DNA of 64,000 nt. It comes from Aminobacter sp. J41. GTDB lineage: Bacteria; Pseudomonadota; Alphaproteobacteria; Rhizobiales; Rhizobiaceae. A program made the translations under genes and the position numbers. The notes beneath the pieces are model-generated. The model made no database searches, had not been told where the DNA came from, and worked only from the letters and a program-made list of their open reading frames with translations. Shown piece after piece: positions 38,213 to 47,865 of this stretch; position 1 is the stretch's first letter, and every line of letters starts with the position of its first letter. The stretch is from NCBI RefSeq assembly GCF_000526635.1, contig NZ_JAGL01000021.1:1-64000 (forward strand). The letters are read 5' to 3'.

Positions 38213-38222
38213 TGATATATCA
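38213..38222. promoter_or_regulatory. GntR operator copy 2
   Basis: A second TGATATATCA, again followed by GAG, lies just upstream of the GAGGAGG ribosome site of the deaminase gene. The two copies bracket the divergent promoters. Confidence 0.7.
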
Positions 38223-38236
38223 GAGGAGGCATCCCC

Positions 38237-39130
38237 ATGTGGTCTGGCGTATTTCCCGCGGTAACGACGAAATTCACGGACGTGGACAAGCTAGACCACG
38301 CTGAGATGGAGCGCTGTTTTGGGCTGTTGATGGAGGCCGGTTGCGATGGGCTGATCGTCGCCGGCTCGCTCGGCGAAGGGCCGATGCTGACCCATGGCGA
38401 GAAGCTCGACCTTCTGAAAATCGCCCGCAGCGTTGCCGGCGGCAAGCCGGTGCTGCTGACTGTGAATGAGGCTGCGACGCGCGATGCCTGCATGCTGGCG
38501 CAGGCCGCTCGAGTGGCGGGTGCCGACGGCATCATGCTCGTGCCATCTCCGATATATCACACCGATCCGGACGAGACGGTCGAGACGCTGAGGGCGGTCG
38601 CGGCGGCCAGCGATCTGCCGATCATGATCTACTCGAACCGCATCGCCTATCGCGTCGATGTCACCGTGCCGGTCCTTGAGCAGCTAGCCGGCGTCGAGAA
38701 CATTGTTGCGATCAAGGAATCGTCTGACGACATCCGCCGCACAACCGACATCATCAATGCCTTCGGCGACCGCTTCGATGTCTTCACCGGCGTCGACAAC
38801 CTCGCCTTCGAGGCGCTGGCGCTGGGTGCTGTCGGCTGGGTGGCGGGCCTTGTCACCGCCTTCCCGCGCGAAACAGTCGCGATCTACCAGCTGATGAAGC
38901 AGGGGCGCTACGACGAGGCGCTGAAGATCTACCGCTGGTTCCGGCCGCTGCTCGACCTCGATGTTTCGACCTACCTCGTCCAGAACATCAAGCTCGCCGA
39001 GGTGCTGGCGATCGGTTCGAACGACCGGGTGCGCATGCCGCGCAAGCCGCTGTCTGGGGAACGTCGCGCCGCGGTGGAGAAGATCATCACGCAGGCCCTT
39101 GCGACGCGGCCCGAACTGCCGTCATTCTGA
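38237..39130 (+). CDS. Pyrroline-4-hydroxy-2-carboxylate deaminase (DHDPS family)
   Basis: The 297-residue class I aldolase-fold protein is of the dihydrodipicolinate synthase family. The Schiff-base lysine is Lys160 in NIVAIKESSDD and the tyrosine is in MIYSNR. In the context of a hydroxyproline epimerase and a D-amino acid oxidase gene, it is the deaminase that turns delta-1-pyrroline-4-hydroxy-2-carboxylate into alpha-ketoglutarate semialdehyde (HypD of Sinorhizobium). GAGGAGG precedes the ATG. A general DapA role is unlikely given this neighbourhood. Confidence 0.85.
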   Translation: MWSGVFPAVTTKFTDVDKLDHAEMERCFGLLMEAGCDGLIVAGSLGEGPMLTHGEKLDLLKIARSVAGGKPVLLTVNEAATRDACMLAQAARVAGADGIMLVPSPIYHTDPDETVETLRAVAAASDLPIMIYSNRIAYRVDVTVPVLEQLAGVENIVAIKESSDDIRRTTDIINAFGDRFDVFTGVDNLAFEALALGAVGWVAGLVTAFPRETVAIYQLMKQGRYDEALKIYRWFRPLLDLDVSTYLVQNIKLAEVLAIGSNDRVRMPRKPLSGERRAAVEKIITQALATRPELPSF

Positions 39131-39166
39131 GGCACCCCCAACCGCTTCCAGATTGCGTGCATCTCG

Positions 39167-40411
39167 ATGAGTTACAATGAAATTGCGGTGGTCGGTGCCG
39201 GCGTCGTTGGCATCTGCGCCGCAACCTATCTCGCCGAAAGCGGCCAGCGCGTCGTCCTGTTCGACCGCACTGGCGTCTGCGAGGAAACCAGTTCCGGCAA
39301 CGCCGCCGCCCTTGCCTTCTCCGACGTGCTGCCGCTCGTGCAGAAGGGCATGATGCGCAAGCTGCCGCAGTGGCTGAAGGACCCGCTCGGCCCGCTTTCC
39401 ATCCCGCCGGCCTATCTCCCGAAACTGATGCCGTGGCTGTGGCGCTTCTGGCGTGCCTCTGCCGACGAACATTACGAGGCAAGCCTTTCGGCGCAGACGG
39501 CGCTGATGGGTGTGGCCGAGCGCGAGTGGATGGCGCTCATCAACCGCTCCGGAACGCGTGCCATGCTCAACGAGCACGGTTCGCTCGATCTCTATGAGAG
39601 CCAGGCCGAGTTCGCGGCCGAGCTGCCGGGCTGGGAAGCCAAGGCCCGCCACGGCATCGAGTTCCGCCATCTCGACATGGAGGAAGCGGCTGAGATCCAG
39701 CCGGGCCTGTCGCCGAGCTTCGTGCGCGCGACCTTCGTGCCGGGCTGGAAGAATGTCAGCGACCCGAAGCTGTTCAGCAAAGCGATCTATGCCTACGCCG
39801 AAACCACCGGCCGGGTCCTCTTCGACCGAAAGACGATCACCGGGATCGTCCCCGGCGTCCAGGGCGCGGCGGTGCGGTTCGATGACGGCGGCAGCGAGGA
39901 CTTCAAGGCGGTCGTGGTCTGCGCAGGCGCCTGGTCGAAGAACCTTGCGGCCCAGCTCGGCGACCGCGTGCCGCTCGAAACCGAGCGCGGGTACAACACG
40001 ACGCTGCCGCCCGGTGCCTTCGACGTGCGCTGCCAGCTGATCTTCCCGGCGCACGGCTTCGTCATCACGCCGCTGTCGACGGGCCTACGCGTTGGCGGCG
40101 CGGTCGAGCTCGGCGGCCTCAAGCGCCCGCCGAACTATGCGCGCTCGCGGGCCATGCTGGAAAAGGCGAAGCGTTTCCTGCCCGGCCTTCGGGCCGAGGG
40201 AGGACGCGAATGGATGGGCTACCGCCCGTCGCTGCCGGATTCGCTGCCGGTCATCGGCAAGTCGACCGCATCGCCGTACGTCACCTACGCCTTTGGCCAC
40301 GGCCATCTTGGACTGACGCAGGCCGCCGCCACCGGCGCGCTGGTGCGCGACCTGGTGCTTGGCCGCACGCCGCCCATATCGCTCGATCCATACTCACCTC
40401 AGAGGTTCTGA
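39167..40411 (+). CDS. FAD-dependent D-hydroxyproline dehydrogenase (DadA family)
   Basis: The 414-residue flavoprotein has an N-terminal FAD site AVVGAGVVGICAATYLAESG and, near the C-terminus, WMGYRPSLPDSLPVIG and GHGHLGLTQAAATG, as in DadA-type enzymes. It should oxidise cis-4-hydroxy-D-proline to the pyrroline that the preceding deaminase uses (HypO role). It is a single-chain form. No clear ribosome site precedes the ATG at 39167, 36 bases after the deaminase. Confidence 0.85.
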   Translation: MSYNEIAVVGAGVVGICAATYLAESGQRVVLFDRTGVCEETSSGNAAALAFSDVLPLVQKGMMRKLPQWLKDPLGPLSIPPAYLPKLMPWLWRFWRASADEHYEASLSAQTALMGVAEREWMALINRSGTRAMLNEHGSLDLYESQAEFAAELPGWEAKARHGIEFRHLDMEEAAEIQPGLSPSFVRATFVPGWKNVSDPKLFSKAIYAYAETTGRVLFDRKTITGIVPGVQGAAVRFDDGGSEDFKAVVVCAGAWSKNLAAQLGDRVPLETERGYNTTLPPGAFDVRCQLIFPAHGFVITPLSTGLRVGGAVELGGLKRPPNYARSRAMLEKAKRFLPGLRAEGGREWMGYRPSLPDSLPVIGKSTASPYVTYAFGHGHLGLTQAAATGALVRDLVLGRTPPISLDPYSPQRF

Positions 40412-40416
40412 CCAAC

Positions 40417-41418
40417 ATGGCGCGCCACTCCTTCTTCTGCCTTGACGGACACACATGCGGTAATCCGGTTCGGTTGGTAGCAGGAGGAGGCCCGCTGCTG
40501 CAGGGCTCCACGATGATGGAGCGGCGCGCCCATTTCCTCGCCGAGTATGACTGGATCCGCAAAGGGCTGATGTTCGAGCCGCGCGGACACGACATGATGT
40601 CGGGCTCGATCCTCTATCCGCCGACGCGGCCCGACTGCGACATCGCCATCCTCTTCATCGAAACCTCCGGCTGCCTGCCGATGTGCGGCCACGGCACGAT
40701 CGGCACCGTGACGATGGCCTTGGAGCATGGGCTCGTCACGCCGAAGGAGCCGGGCAAGCTGCGCCTCGACACGCCGGCCGGCCTCGTGCTGGCTGAGTAC
40801 AAGCAGGAGGGGCAATATGTGGAGGAGGTGCGCATCACCAACGTGCCGTCCTTCCTCTATGCCGAAGGCCTCGAGGTCGAGTGCCCGGACCTCGGCATGC
40901 TCAAGGTCGACGTCGCCTATGGCGGCAATTTCTACGCGATCATCGAGCCGCAGGAGAACTTCCGCGACATGGCCGATTATTCGGCCGGCCAGCTGGTCGC
41001 CTGGAGCCCAATCCTGCGCGAGCGGCTGAATGCGGCCTACAAGTTCGAGCACCCCGAAAACCCCGCCATCAACCGGCTGACCCACATTCAGTGGACCGGC
41101 AAGGCGCAGACGCCTGAGGGCGACGCACGAAACGCGGTGTTCTACGGTGACAAGGCGATCGACCGTTCACCCTGTGGCACCGGCACCTCGGCGCGCATGG
41201 CGCAGCTCCACGCCAAGGGCCGCCTGAAGGTCGGCGACACATTCATGCACGAATCGATCATCGGCTCGATGTTCGCCGGCAAGGTGGAAGCCGAAACCGC
41301 CGTCGGCGGGCGCAAGGCGATCATTCCTTCGATCGGCGGCTGGGCGCGAATGACCGGCATCAACACCATTTTCATCGACGACCGCGACCCGTTCGCGCAC
41401 GGCTTCACGGTGCTCTGA
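40417..41418 (+). CDS. 4-hydroxyproline 2-epimerase
   Basis: The 333-residue proline racemase-family protein has two catalytic cysteines, Cys90 in LPMCGHGTIG and Cys253 in DRSPCGTGTSA. Two cysteines mark a racemase or epimerase; a threonine in the second site would mark the dehydratase. It converts trans-4-hydroxy-L-proline to cis-4-hydroxy-D-proline, the first step of the pathway (HypRE). The start ATG at 40417, with AGAGG, lies five bases after the dehydrogenase stop. The longer reading to 40210 overlaps that gene and was rejected. Confidence 0.92.
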   Translation: MARHSFFCLDGHTCGNPVRLVAGGGPLLQGSTMMERRAHFLAEYDWIRKGLMFEPRGHDMMSGSILYPPTRPDCDIAILFIETSGCLPMCGHGTIGTVTMALEHGLVTPKEPGKLRLDTPAGLVLAEYKQEGQYVEEVRITNVPSFLYAEGLEVECPDLGMLKVDVAYGGNFYAIIEPQENFRDMADYSAGQLVAWSPILRERLNAAYKFEHPENPAINRLTHIQWTGKAQTPEGDARNAVFYGDKAIDRSPCGTGTSARMAQLHAKGRLKVGDTFMHESIIGSMFAGKVEAETAVGGRKAIIPSIGGWARMTGINTIFIDDRDPFAHGFTVL

Positions 41419-41734
41419 AAGCACCGCTTCGCACTTCCCTTGCGTCACGGCGCCGCGTCGTTTGATGTCGCACAGAGGACAATGAAACCAGATAATCGTG
41501 AGATGTTTTGGTTTCCAATTTCCTTTTGCGAATAACGCCTTAGCAATAGCTGAGGCGCAGGGAGTCAATCATCTTGTCAGTTCCCGACACGTGTGCAGAA
41601 ACGCGCCGAAAGTGCGTGTTTTTTTACATGAAGCCGAATTGGGGAGTTGCAATCCGATAGCCGCGTAATAGGACTAAGGAACCAAAGAAAAAGAATGCGC
41701 CTCTCGCGGCGACATTCTCGGGGAGCACATACTG
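41419..41734. other. Intergenic region before livH
   Basis: These 316 bases contain no supported gene. The base composition is more AT-rich than the flanks. The only structure noted is an imperfect inverted repeat at 41536-41557, listed separately. No terminator with a T run follows the epimerase, so read-through into liv cannot be excluded. A promoter for livH is presumably here, but no convincing -35/-10 pair was identified. Confidence 0.6.
41536..41557. repeat. Inverted repeat in the gap before livH
   Basis: A 9-bp stem with one G-T pair (41536-41544 with 41549-41557) and a four-base AATA loop has no T run after it. It may be a regulator site or an RNA hairpin. Confidence 0.4.
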
Positions 41735-42664
<930 letters not shown>

Positions 42665-42667
42665 GCC

Positions 42668-44026
42668 ATGGCAACCGCTACAGACAACCGTATTGCGGAT
42701 TCCGTCCGCGACGCCTTCATCGCCGCGCTTCTGGTTGGGGTGCTGGGTTTCTTCTTCCTGGCGCTTCGCACCGAGATCGCGCCCGGCGGCCTTGCGCTGT
42801 CGACGCGCTGGGGGCTCTGGTTCTCGGCCATCGCGATCGTCTTCGTCATTCGCCTGGCGCTGAACCTGTTCCTCTTTAAGGCCAACCGGCCGGTGAGGAC
42901 GGGTCCAAGCACCTTCGCGAAGATCGGGGCCAGCCTGCCTGACCTCAGCGGCTGGACCGGCACCATTATGCTGGTGGTGGCAATCGCGTTGCCGTTCCTG
43001 GTCACGACGTTCCTGCCGGCACAGCAGCGTCAGTTCATCGACCTGATGATCCTGATCCTCACCTATGTGATGCTGGGCTGGGGCCTGAACATCGTGGTGG
43101 GCCTTGCCGGCCTGCTCGACCTCGGCTTCGTCGCCTTCTACGCGATCGGCGCCTATTCGTTCGCGTTGCTCGCGCACTACTTCGATTTTTCGTTCTGGAT
43201 GGCGCTGCCGGTCGCCGGCATTCTTGCCGCGTTCTGGGGCATGATCCTGGGCTTCCCGGTTCTGCGCCTGCGCGGCGACTATCTGGCGATCGTTACGCTC
43301 GCCTTTGGTGAGATCATCCGCGTCGTGCTGCTCAACTGGTACGACTTCACCGGCGGCCCGAACGGCATCTCGGGAATTCCGAAGCCGACCTTCTTCGGGC
43401 TCGACTTCGGCCGGGGCGAAGGCAATTTTGCCGCCGTCTTCGGCATGCCGTATTCGACGATCCACCGCTTCATCTATCTCTACTTCATCATCCTCCTTCT
43501 CGCCGTCATCACCTATTTCGTGACGAACCGCCTGCGCCGGCTACCCATCGGCCGTGCTTGGGAGGCGCTGCGCGAGGATGAGATCGCCTGCCGCTCGCTC
43601 GGCATCAACACCACCAACACCAAGCTGACGGCATTCGCCATCGGCGCGATGTTTGGCGGCTTTGCCGGTGCGTTCTTCGCCACCCGTCAGGGCTTCGTAT
43701 CGCCCGAGAGCTTCACCTTCATCGAGTCAGCGATCATCCTCGCCATCGTGGTGCTGGGCGGGCTCGGCTCGCAGTTCGGCGTCGTCGTGGCGTCGACCGT
43801 GATGATCGGCGGCATGGAGATCCTGCGAAATCTCGGCTTCCTGAAGGGCGCCTTCGGGCCTGACTTTGACCCGGTTCAGTACCGCATGCTGATCTTTGGC
43901 CTGGCCATGGTGCTGATCATGGTCTGGAAGCCGCGCGGTCTGGTCACGACCCGCGAACCTACCGCCGTCCTCAAAGAGAAGAAGAAGATCGGAGCCGATC
44001 TGGTTGCACAGGGCGAGGGGCACTGA
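42668..44026 (+). CDS. livM: Branched-chain amino acid ABC permease LivM
   Basis: The 452-residue protein is longer than the typical LivM because of an N-terminal domain with about three helices before the core. The core has GWGLNIVVGLAGLLDLGFVAFYAIGAYS and the coupling motif GRAWEALREDEIACRSLGIN. The long N-terminus also occurs in other rhizobial and enterobacterial LivM proteins. The livG ATG overlaps its stop by one base. Confidence 0.95.
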   Translation: MATATDNRIADSVRDAFIAALLVGVLGFFFLALRTEIAPGGLALSTRWGLWFSAIAIVFVIRLALNLFLFKANRPVRTGPSTFAKIGASLPDLSGWTGTIMLVVAIALPFLVTTFLPAQQRQFIDLMILILTYVMLGWGLNIVVGLAGLLDLGFVAFYAIGAYSFALLAHYFDFSFWMALPVAGILAAFWGMILGFPVLRLRGDYLAIVTLAFGEIIRVVLLNWYDFTGGPNGISGIPKPTFFGLDFGRGEGNFAAVFGMPYSTIHRFIYLYFIILLLAVITYFVTNRLRRLPIGRAWEALREDEIACRSLGINTTNTKLTAFAIGAMFGGFAGAFFATRQGFVSPESFTFIESAIILAIVVLGGLGSQFGVVVASTVMIGGMEILRNLGFLKGAFGPDFDPVQYRMLIFGLAMVLIMVWKPRGLVTTREPTAVLKEKKKIGADLVAQGEGH

Positions 44027-45351
44027 TGAGCGTAATCTCGCAAGACATCACGAACGGCGAACTCGCCAACTGGGACAGGGATCCGGTGCTCAGCGTCGAG
44101 CATCTCACCATGCGGTTCGGCGGCCTCGTCGCCATCGACGACCTTTCCTTCAATGTCGGCCGCGGTGACATCACCGCGCTGATCGGGCCGAATGGCGCAG
44201 GCAAGACCACCGTCTTCAACTGCGTCACCGGCTTCTACAAGCCGACCGAGGGGCGCATCGTCATGCGGCACGGACCCGGACGCCAGCAGGAGGCGGTCGA
44301 CGCCGTCACTGCCGGTGACGGAGCCTGGGCGCGCAGCGCGGAGGGGGCCGTGTTCCTGCTCGAGCGCATGCCGGACTTCGAAATCTCCCGGCATGCCAAG
44401 GTGGCGCGTACCTTCCAGAACATCCGCTTGTTCGGCGGCATGACGCTGCTCGAAAACCTGCTGGTTGCCCAGCACAACAAGCTAATGGCCGCATCCGGTT
44501 TCACGGTGGGCGGCATCTTCGGCATCCCCCGCTTCCGGCGCGAGGAGAAGGAAGCGGTCGAGAAGGCCGTCTACTGGCTGGAGCGCACCAAGCTGATCGA
44601 CCGCGCCGACGATCCGGCCGGCGACCTGCCCTATGGCGACCAGCGCCGTCTCGAAATCGCCCGCGCGATGTGTACCGAGCCGCACCTGCTCTGTCTCGAC
44701 GAGCCCGCGGCGGGCCTCAATCCGCGTGAATCGGCGGAACTCAACGAACTGCTGCAGTTCATCCGCCGCGAGCACAACACGTCGATCCTGCTCATCGAGC
44801 ACGACATGGGCGTGGTGATGGAAATCTCGGACCACGTCATCGTGCTCGACTATGGCGTGAAGATTTCGGACGGCAGCGCCGAGTTCGTCCGCACCGATCC
44901 GCGCGTCATCGCCGCCTATCTCGGCGTCGAGGACGAGGAGATCGAGGACAAGCCGGAGATCGCCTCGCTTGTGGTCGAGGCACTGGGCGAGGAAGCGGCG
45001 GAAGAGGCCGGCATCGACGTTCCCACGGATGTAACCCCGGAAGACGTCGCGGCACTTGCCGAAACCGCGTCGCCCGAACAGGCCGCGCATCCCGGCAGGC
45101 GTCCCGGCGGCATTGAAGGGCCGCGAGAAGGCGGCTCCGACAAGCTGACCATCATCCAGGGCATTGGACCGGTCAACGAACGCAAGCTCAACGAACTCGG
45201 CATCTGGCACTTCGACCAGATCGCTGCTTGGACGCCGGAGGAAATCGAATGGGTAGGGTCCTACCTTGCCTTCCCCGGCCGGATCGAGCGGGAGAACTGG
45301 GTCGGACAGGCTCAGGAACTTGCACGTAAGAAGTCGGGGGCGGGCGAATGA
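44026..45351 (+). CDS. livG: Branched-chain amino acid ABC ATPase LivG fused to a C-terminal helix-hairpin-helix domain
   Basis: The 441-residue protein has an ABC ATPase (1-295) with Walker A GPNGAGKTT, the signature region LPYGDQRRLEIARAM, Walker B LLCLDEPAAGLNP and the switch histidine in LIEHDMGVV. It has the rhizobial insertion between Walker A and the Q-loop. A linker rich in E and A (296-370) leads to residues 372-441, which form a helix-hairpin-helix domain with IQGIGPVNERKLNELGIWHF and GRIERENWVGQA. That domain resembles the C-terminal extension of alphaproteobacterial NuoE. Typical LivG ends near residue 255-295. Confidence 0.93.
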   Translation: MSVISQDITNGELANWDRDPVLSVEHLTMRFGGLVAIDDLSFNVGRGDITALIGPNGAGKTTVFNCVTGFYKPTEGRIVMRHGPGRQQEAVDAVTAGDGAWARSAEGAVFLLERMPDFEISRHAKVARTFQNIRLFGGMTLLENLLVAQHNKLMAASGFTVGGIFGIPRFRREEKEAVEKAVYWLERTKLIDRADDPAGDLPYGDQRRLEIARAMCTEPHLLCLDEPAAGLNPRESAELNELLQFIRREHNTSILLIEHDMGVVMEISDHVIVLDYGVKISDGSAEFVRTDPRVIAAYLGVEDEEIEDKPEIASLVVEALGEEAAEEAGIDVPTDVTPEDVAALAETASPEQAAHPGRRPGGIEGPREGGSDKLTIIQGIGPVNERKLNELGIWHFDQIAAWTPEEIEWVGSYLAFPGRIERENWVGQAQELARKKSGAGE

Positions 45352-46085
45352 ACGCGCAACAGGAACAACCGCTCCTGAGTGTGAGGGGCGTGGAGACTTA
45401 CTATGGCAAGATCGTCGCCCTGCGCGGCGTCGATCTCGACGTGATGAAGGGCGAGATCGTCACGATGATCGGCGCGAACGGCGCCGGCAAGTCGACGCTG
45501 ATGATGACGATCTGCGGCGACCCGCGCGCCCGCACTGGCCAGATTATCTATGACGGCACCGACATCACCGGCATGCCGACGCACGAGATCATGCGGCTCG
45601 GCATCGCCCAGTCTCCGGAAGGCCGCCGCATCTTTCCGCGCATGACGGTGCTGGAAAACCTGCAGATGGGCGCGCAGCTGGTCGACCCGAAGTATTTCGA
45701 CGACGACATCAAGCGCGTCTATGACCTCTTCCCGCGCCTCAAGGAGCGCGCGATGCAGCGCGGAGGCACCCTGTCGGGCGGCGAACAGCAGATGCTGGCG
45801 ATCGCCCGCGCGCTGATGAGCCGGCCGAAGCTGCTTCTGCTCGACGAGCCGTCGCTGGGCCTGGCGCCACTGATCGTCAAGCAGATTTTCGAGGTCATCA
45901 AGGAACTCAACCGCAACGAGGGCCTGACGGTGTTTCTCGTCGAGCAGAACGCGTTCCACGCGCTCAAGCTCGCGCACCGCGGCTATGTGATGGTCAACGG
46001 CAAGATCACCATGAGCGGCACCGGCGCCGAACTCCTGAAACGCGAAGAGGTGCGCGCGGCCTACCTCGAAGGCGGAAGGCACTGA
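45348..46085 (+). CDS. livF: Branched-chain amino acid ABC ATPase LivF
   Basis: The 245-residue second ATPase of the transporter has Walker A GANGAGKST, signature LSGGEQQMLAIARALM and Walker B LLLLDEPSLGL. It overlaps the livG stop by four bases (ATGA), so the two ATPases are made together. Confidence 0.96.
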   Translation: MNAQQEQPLLSVRGVETYYGKIVALRGVDLDVMKGEIVTMIGANGAGKSTLMMTICGDPRARTGQIIYDGTDITGMPTHEIMRLGIAQSPEGRRIFPRMTVLENLQMGAQLVDPKYFDDDIKRVYDLFPRLKERAMQRGGTLSGGEQQMLAIARALMSRPKLLLLDEPSLGLAPLIVKQIFEVIKELNRNEGLTVFLVEQNAFHALKLAHRGYVMVNGKITMSGTGAELLKREEVRAAYLEGGRH

Positions 46086-46095
46086 GGAGCGCGAC

Positions 46096-46458
46096 ATGGA
46101 AACAGTCGAACATCAGAACTCGCTGATCTGGGAAGTCACTTTCTGGGAATTCGCGCTCGTCACCGTCATCCTGGCGGGCGGCGCGGCGTTCCTCACCGGA
46201 CGGGCGATGGGCCGGACCTGGCAGAGCGACAAGGTGCTGGTCATCTACATGATCCTGCTGGCGGCGGCGACGCGGTTCATCCACTTCGCGCTGTTCCGCG
46301 GAACGCTCCTTTCGCTCCATTACTACATTGTCGACCTGATCGTGCTGCTCGTCATCGCCTTCATCGGCAAGCGGATGATGCGGGCACGCCAGATGGGCCG
46401 CCAGTACAGCTTCATCTACGAACGGTCTGGTCCGTTCGGATGGCGGCGAAAGGCCTGA
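46096..46458 (+). CDS. Small membrane protein of the liv operon (DUF6867-like)
   Basis: The 120-residue protein has three predicted helices: WEFALVTVILAGGAAFLTGRAMG, VLVIYMILLAAATRFIHFALF and YIVDLIVLLVIAFIGKRMM. It ends in a basic and aromatic tail. An equivalent small gene sits between livF and the binding-protein gene in other Hyphomicrobiales; from memory this is the family DUF6867. Its position suggests a link to the transporter, but no function is known. AGGAG precedes the ATG. Confidence 0.75.
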   Translation: METVEHQNSLIWEVTFWEFALVTVILAGGAAFLTGRAMGRTWQSDKVLVIYMILLAAATRFIHFALFRGTLLSLHYYIVDLIVLLVIAFIGKRMMRARQMGRQYSFIYERSGPFGWRRKA

Positions 46459-46467
46459 AAGCTAAAG

Positions 46468-46489
46468 GCGGCCGCTCTACTTCGGCCGC
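46468..46489 (+). terminator. Weak hairpin after the DUF6867-like gene
   Basis: A perfect 7-bp GC stem (46468-46474 with 46483-46489) has an eight-base loop and no T run. It may attenuate transcription before the binding-protein gene, which has its own promoter region. Confidence 0.4.
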
Positions 46490-46537
46490 TTCATGAAAAT
46501 CGGCTAAAACTTCTTCCCTAAGGGACAGAATTGAGAT

Positions 46538-46551
46538 TTGATGCCGATCAA
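46538..46551 (+). promoter_or_regulatory. FNR/FixK box upstream of the Liv binding protein
   Basis: TTGATGCCGATCAA is a perfect match to TTGAT-N4-ATCAA. It is centred 97 bases before the binding-protein ATG, the same range as at the genuine FNR targets in this window (64-105 bases). It is the only box found here outside the respiration block. Confidence 0.7.
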
Positions 46552-46641
46552 GCGGGGTGAAACCCGCGCTTTGCGGCAACCGGAACAGCAACACCGTCCG
46601 GAACCGCTACGGGAACATCAGGGTGTTTAAAGGGAGTAGTC

Positions 46642-47742
<1,101 letters not shown>

Positions 47743-47765
47743 TTCTGCTCTCATAGGCAGAAATG

Positions 47766-47797
47766 ATGCCCGGCCCATGCGGCCGGGCATTTTATTT
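47766..47797 (+). terminator. Terminator after livJ
   Basis: A perfect 10-bp stem (47766-47775 with 47781-47790) has a five-base loop and is followed by TTTATTT. It ends the liv transcript before pyc. Confidence 0.9.
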
Positions 47798-47865
47798 GGC
47801 ACCTGCGCAACAACTATTGCGATGCAGCATTTTCGGACTAATCTCGGCCGGTCGACTTTGCCGGA

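Noticed and set aside
38551-38560. A third GntR-like half-palindrome inside the deaminase gene
   Set aside because: CGATATATCA resembles the operator but is imperfect and lies in coding sequence, so it is likely chance.
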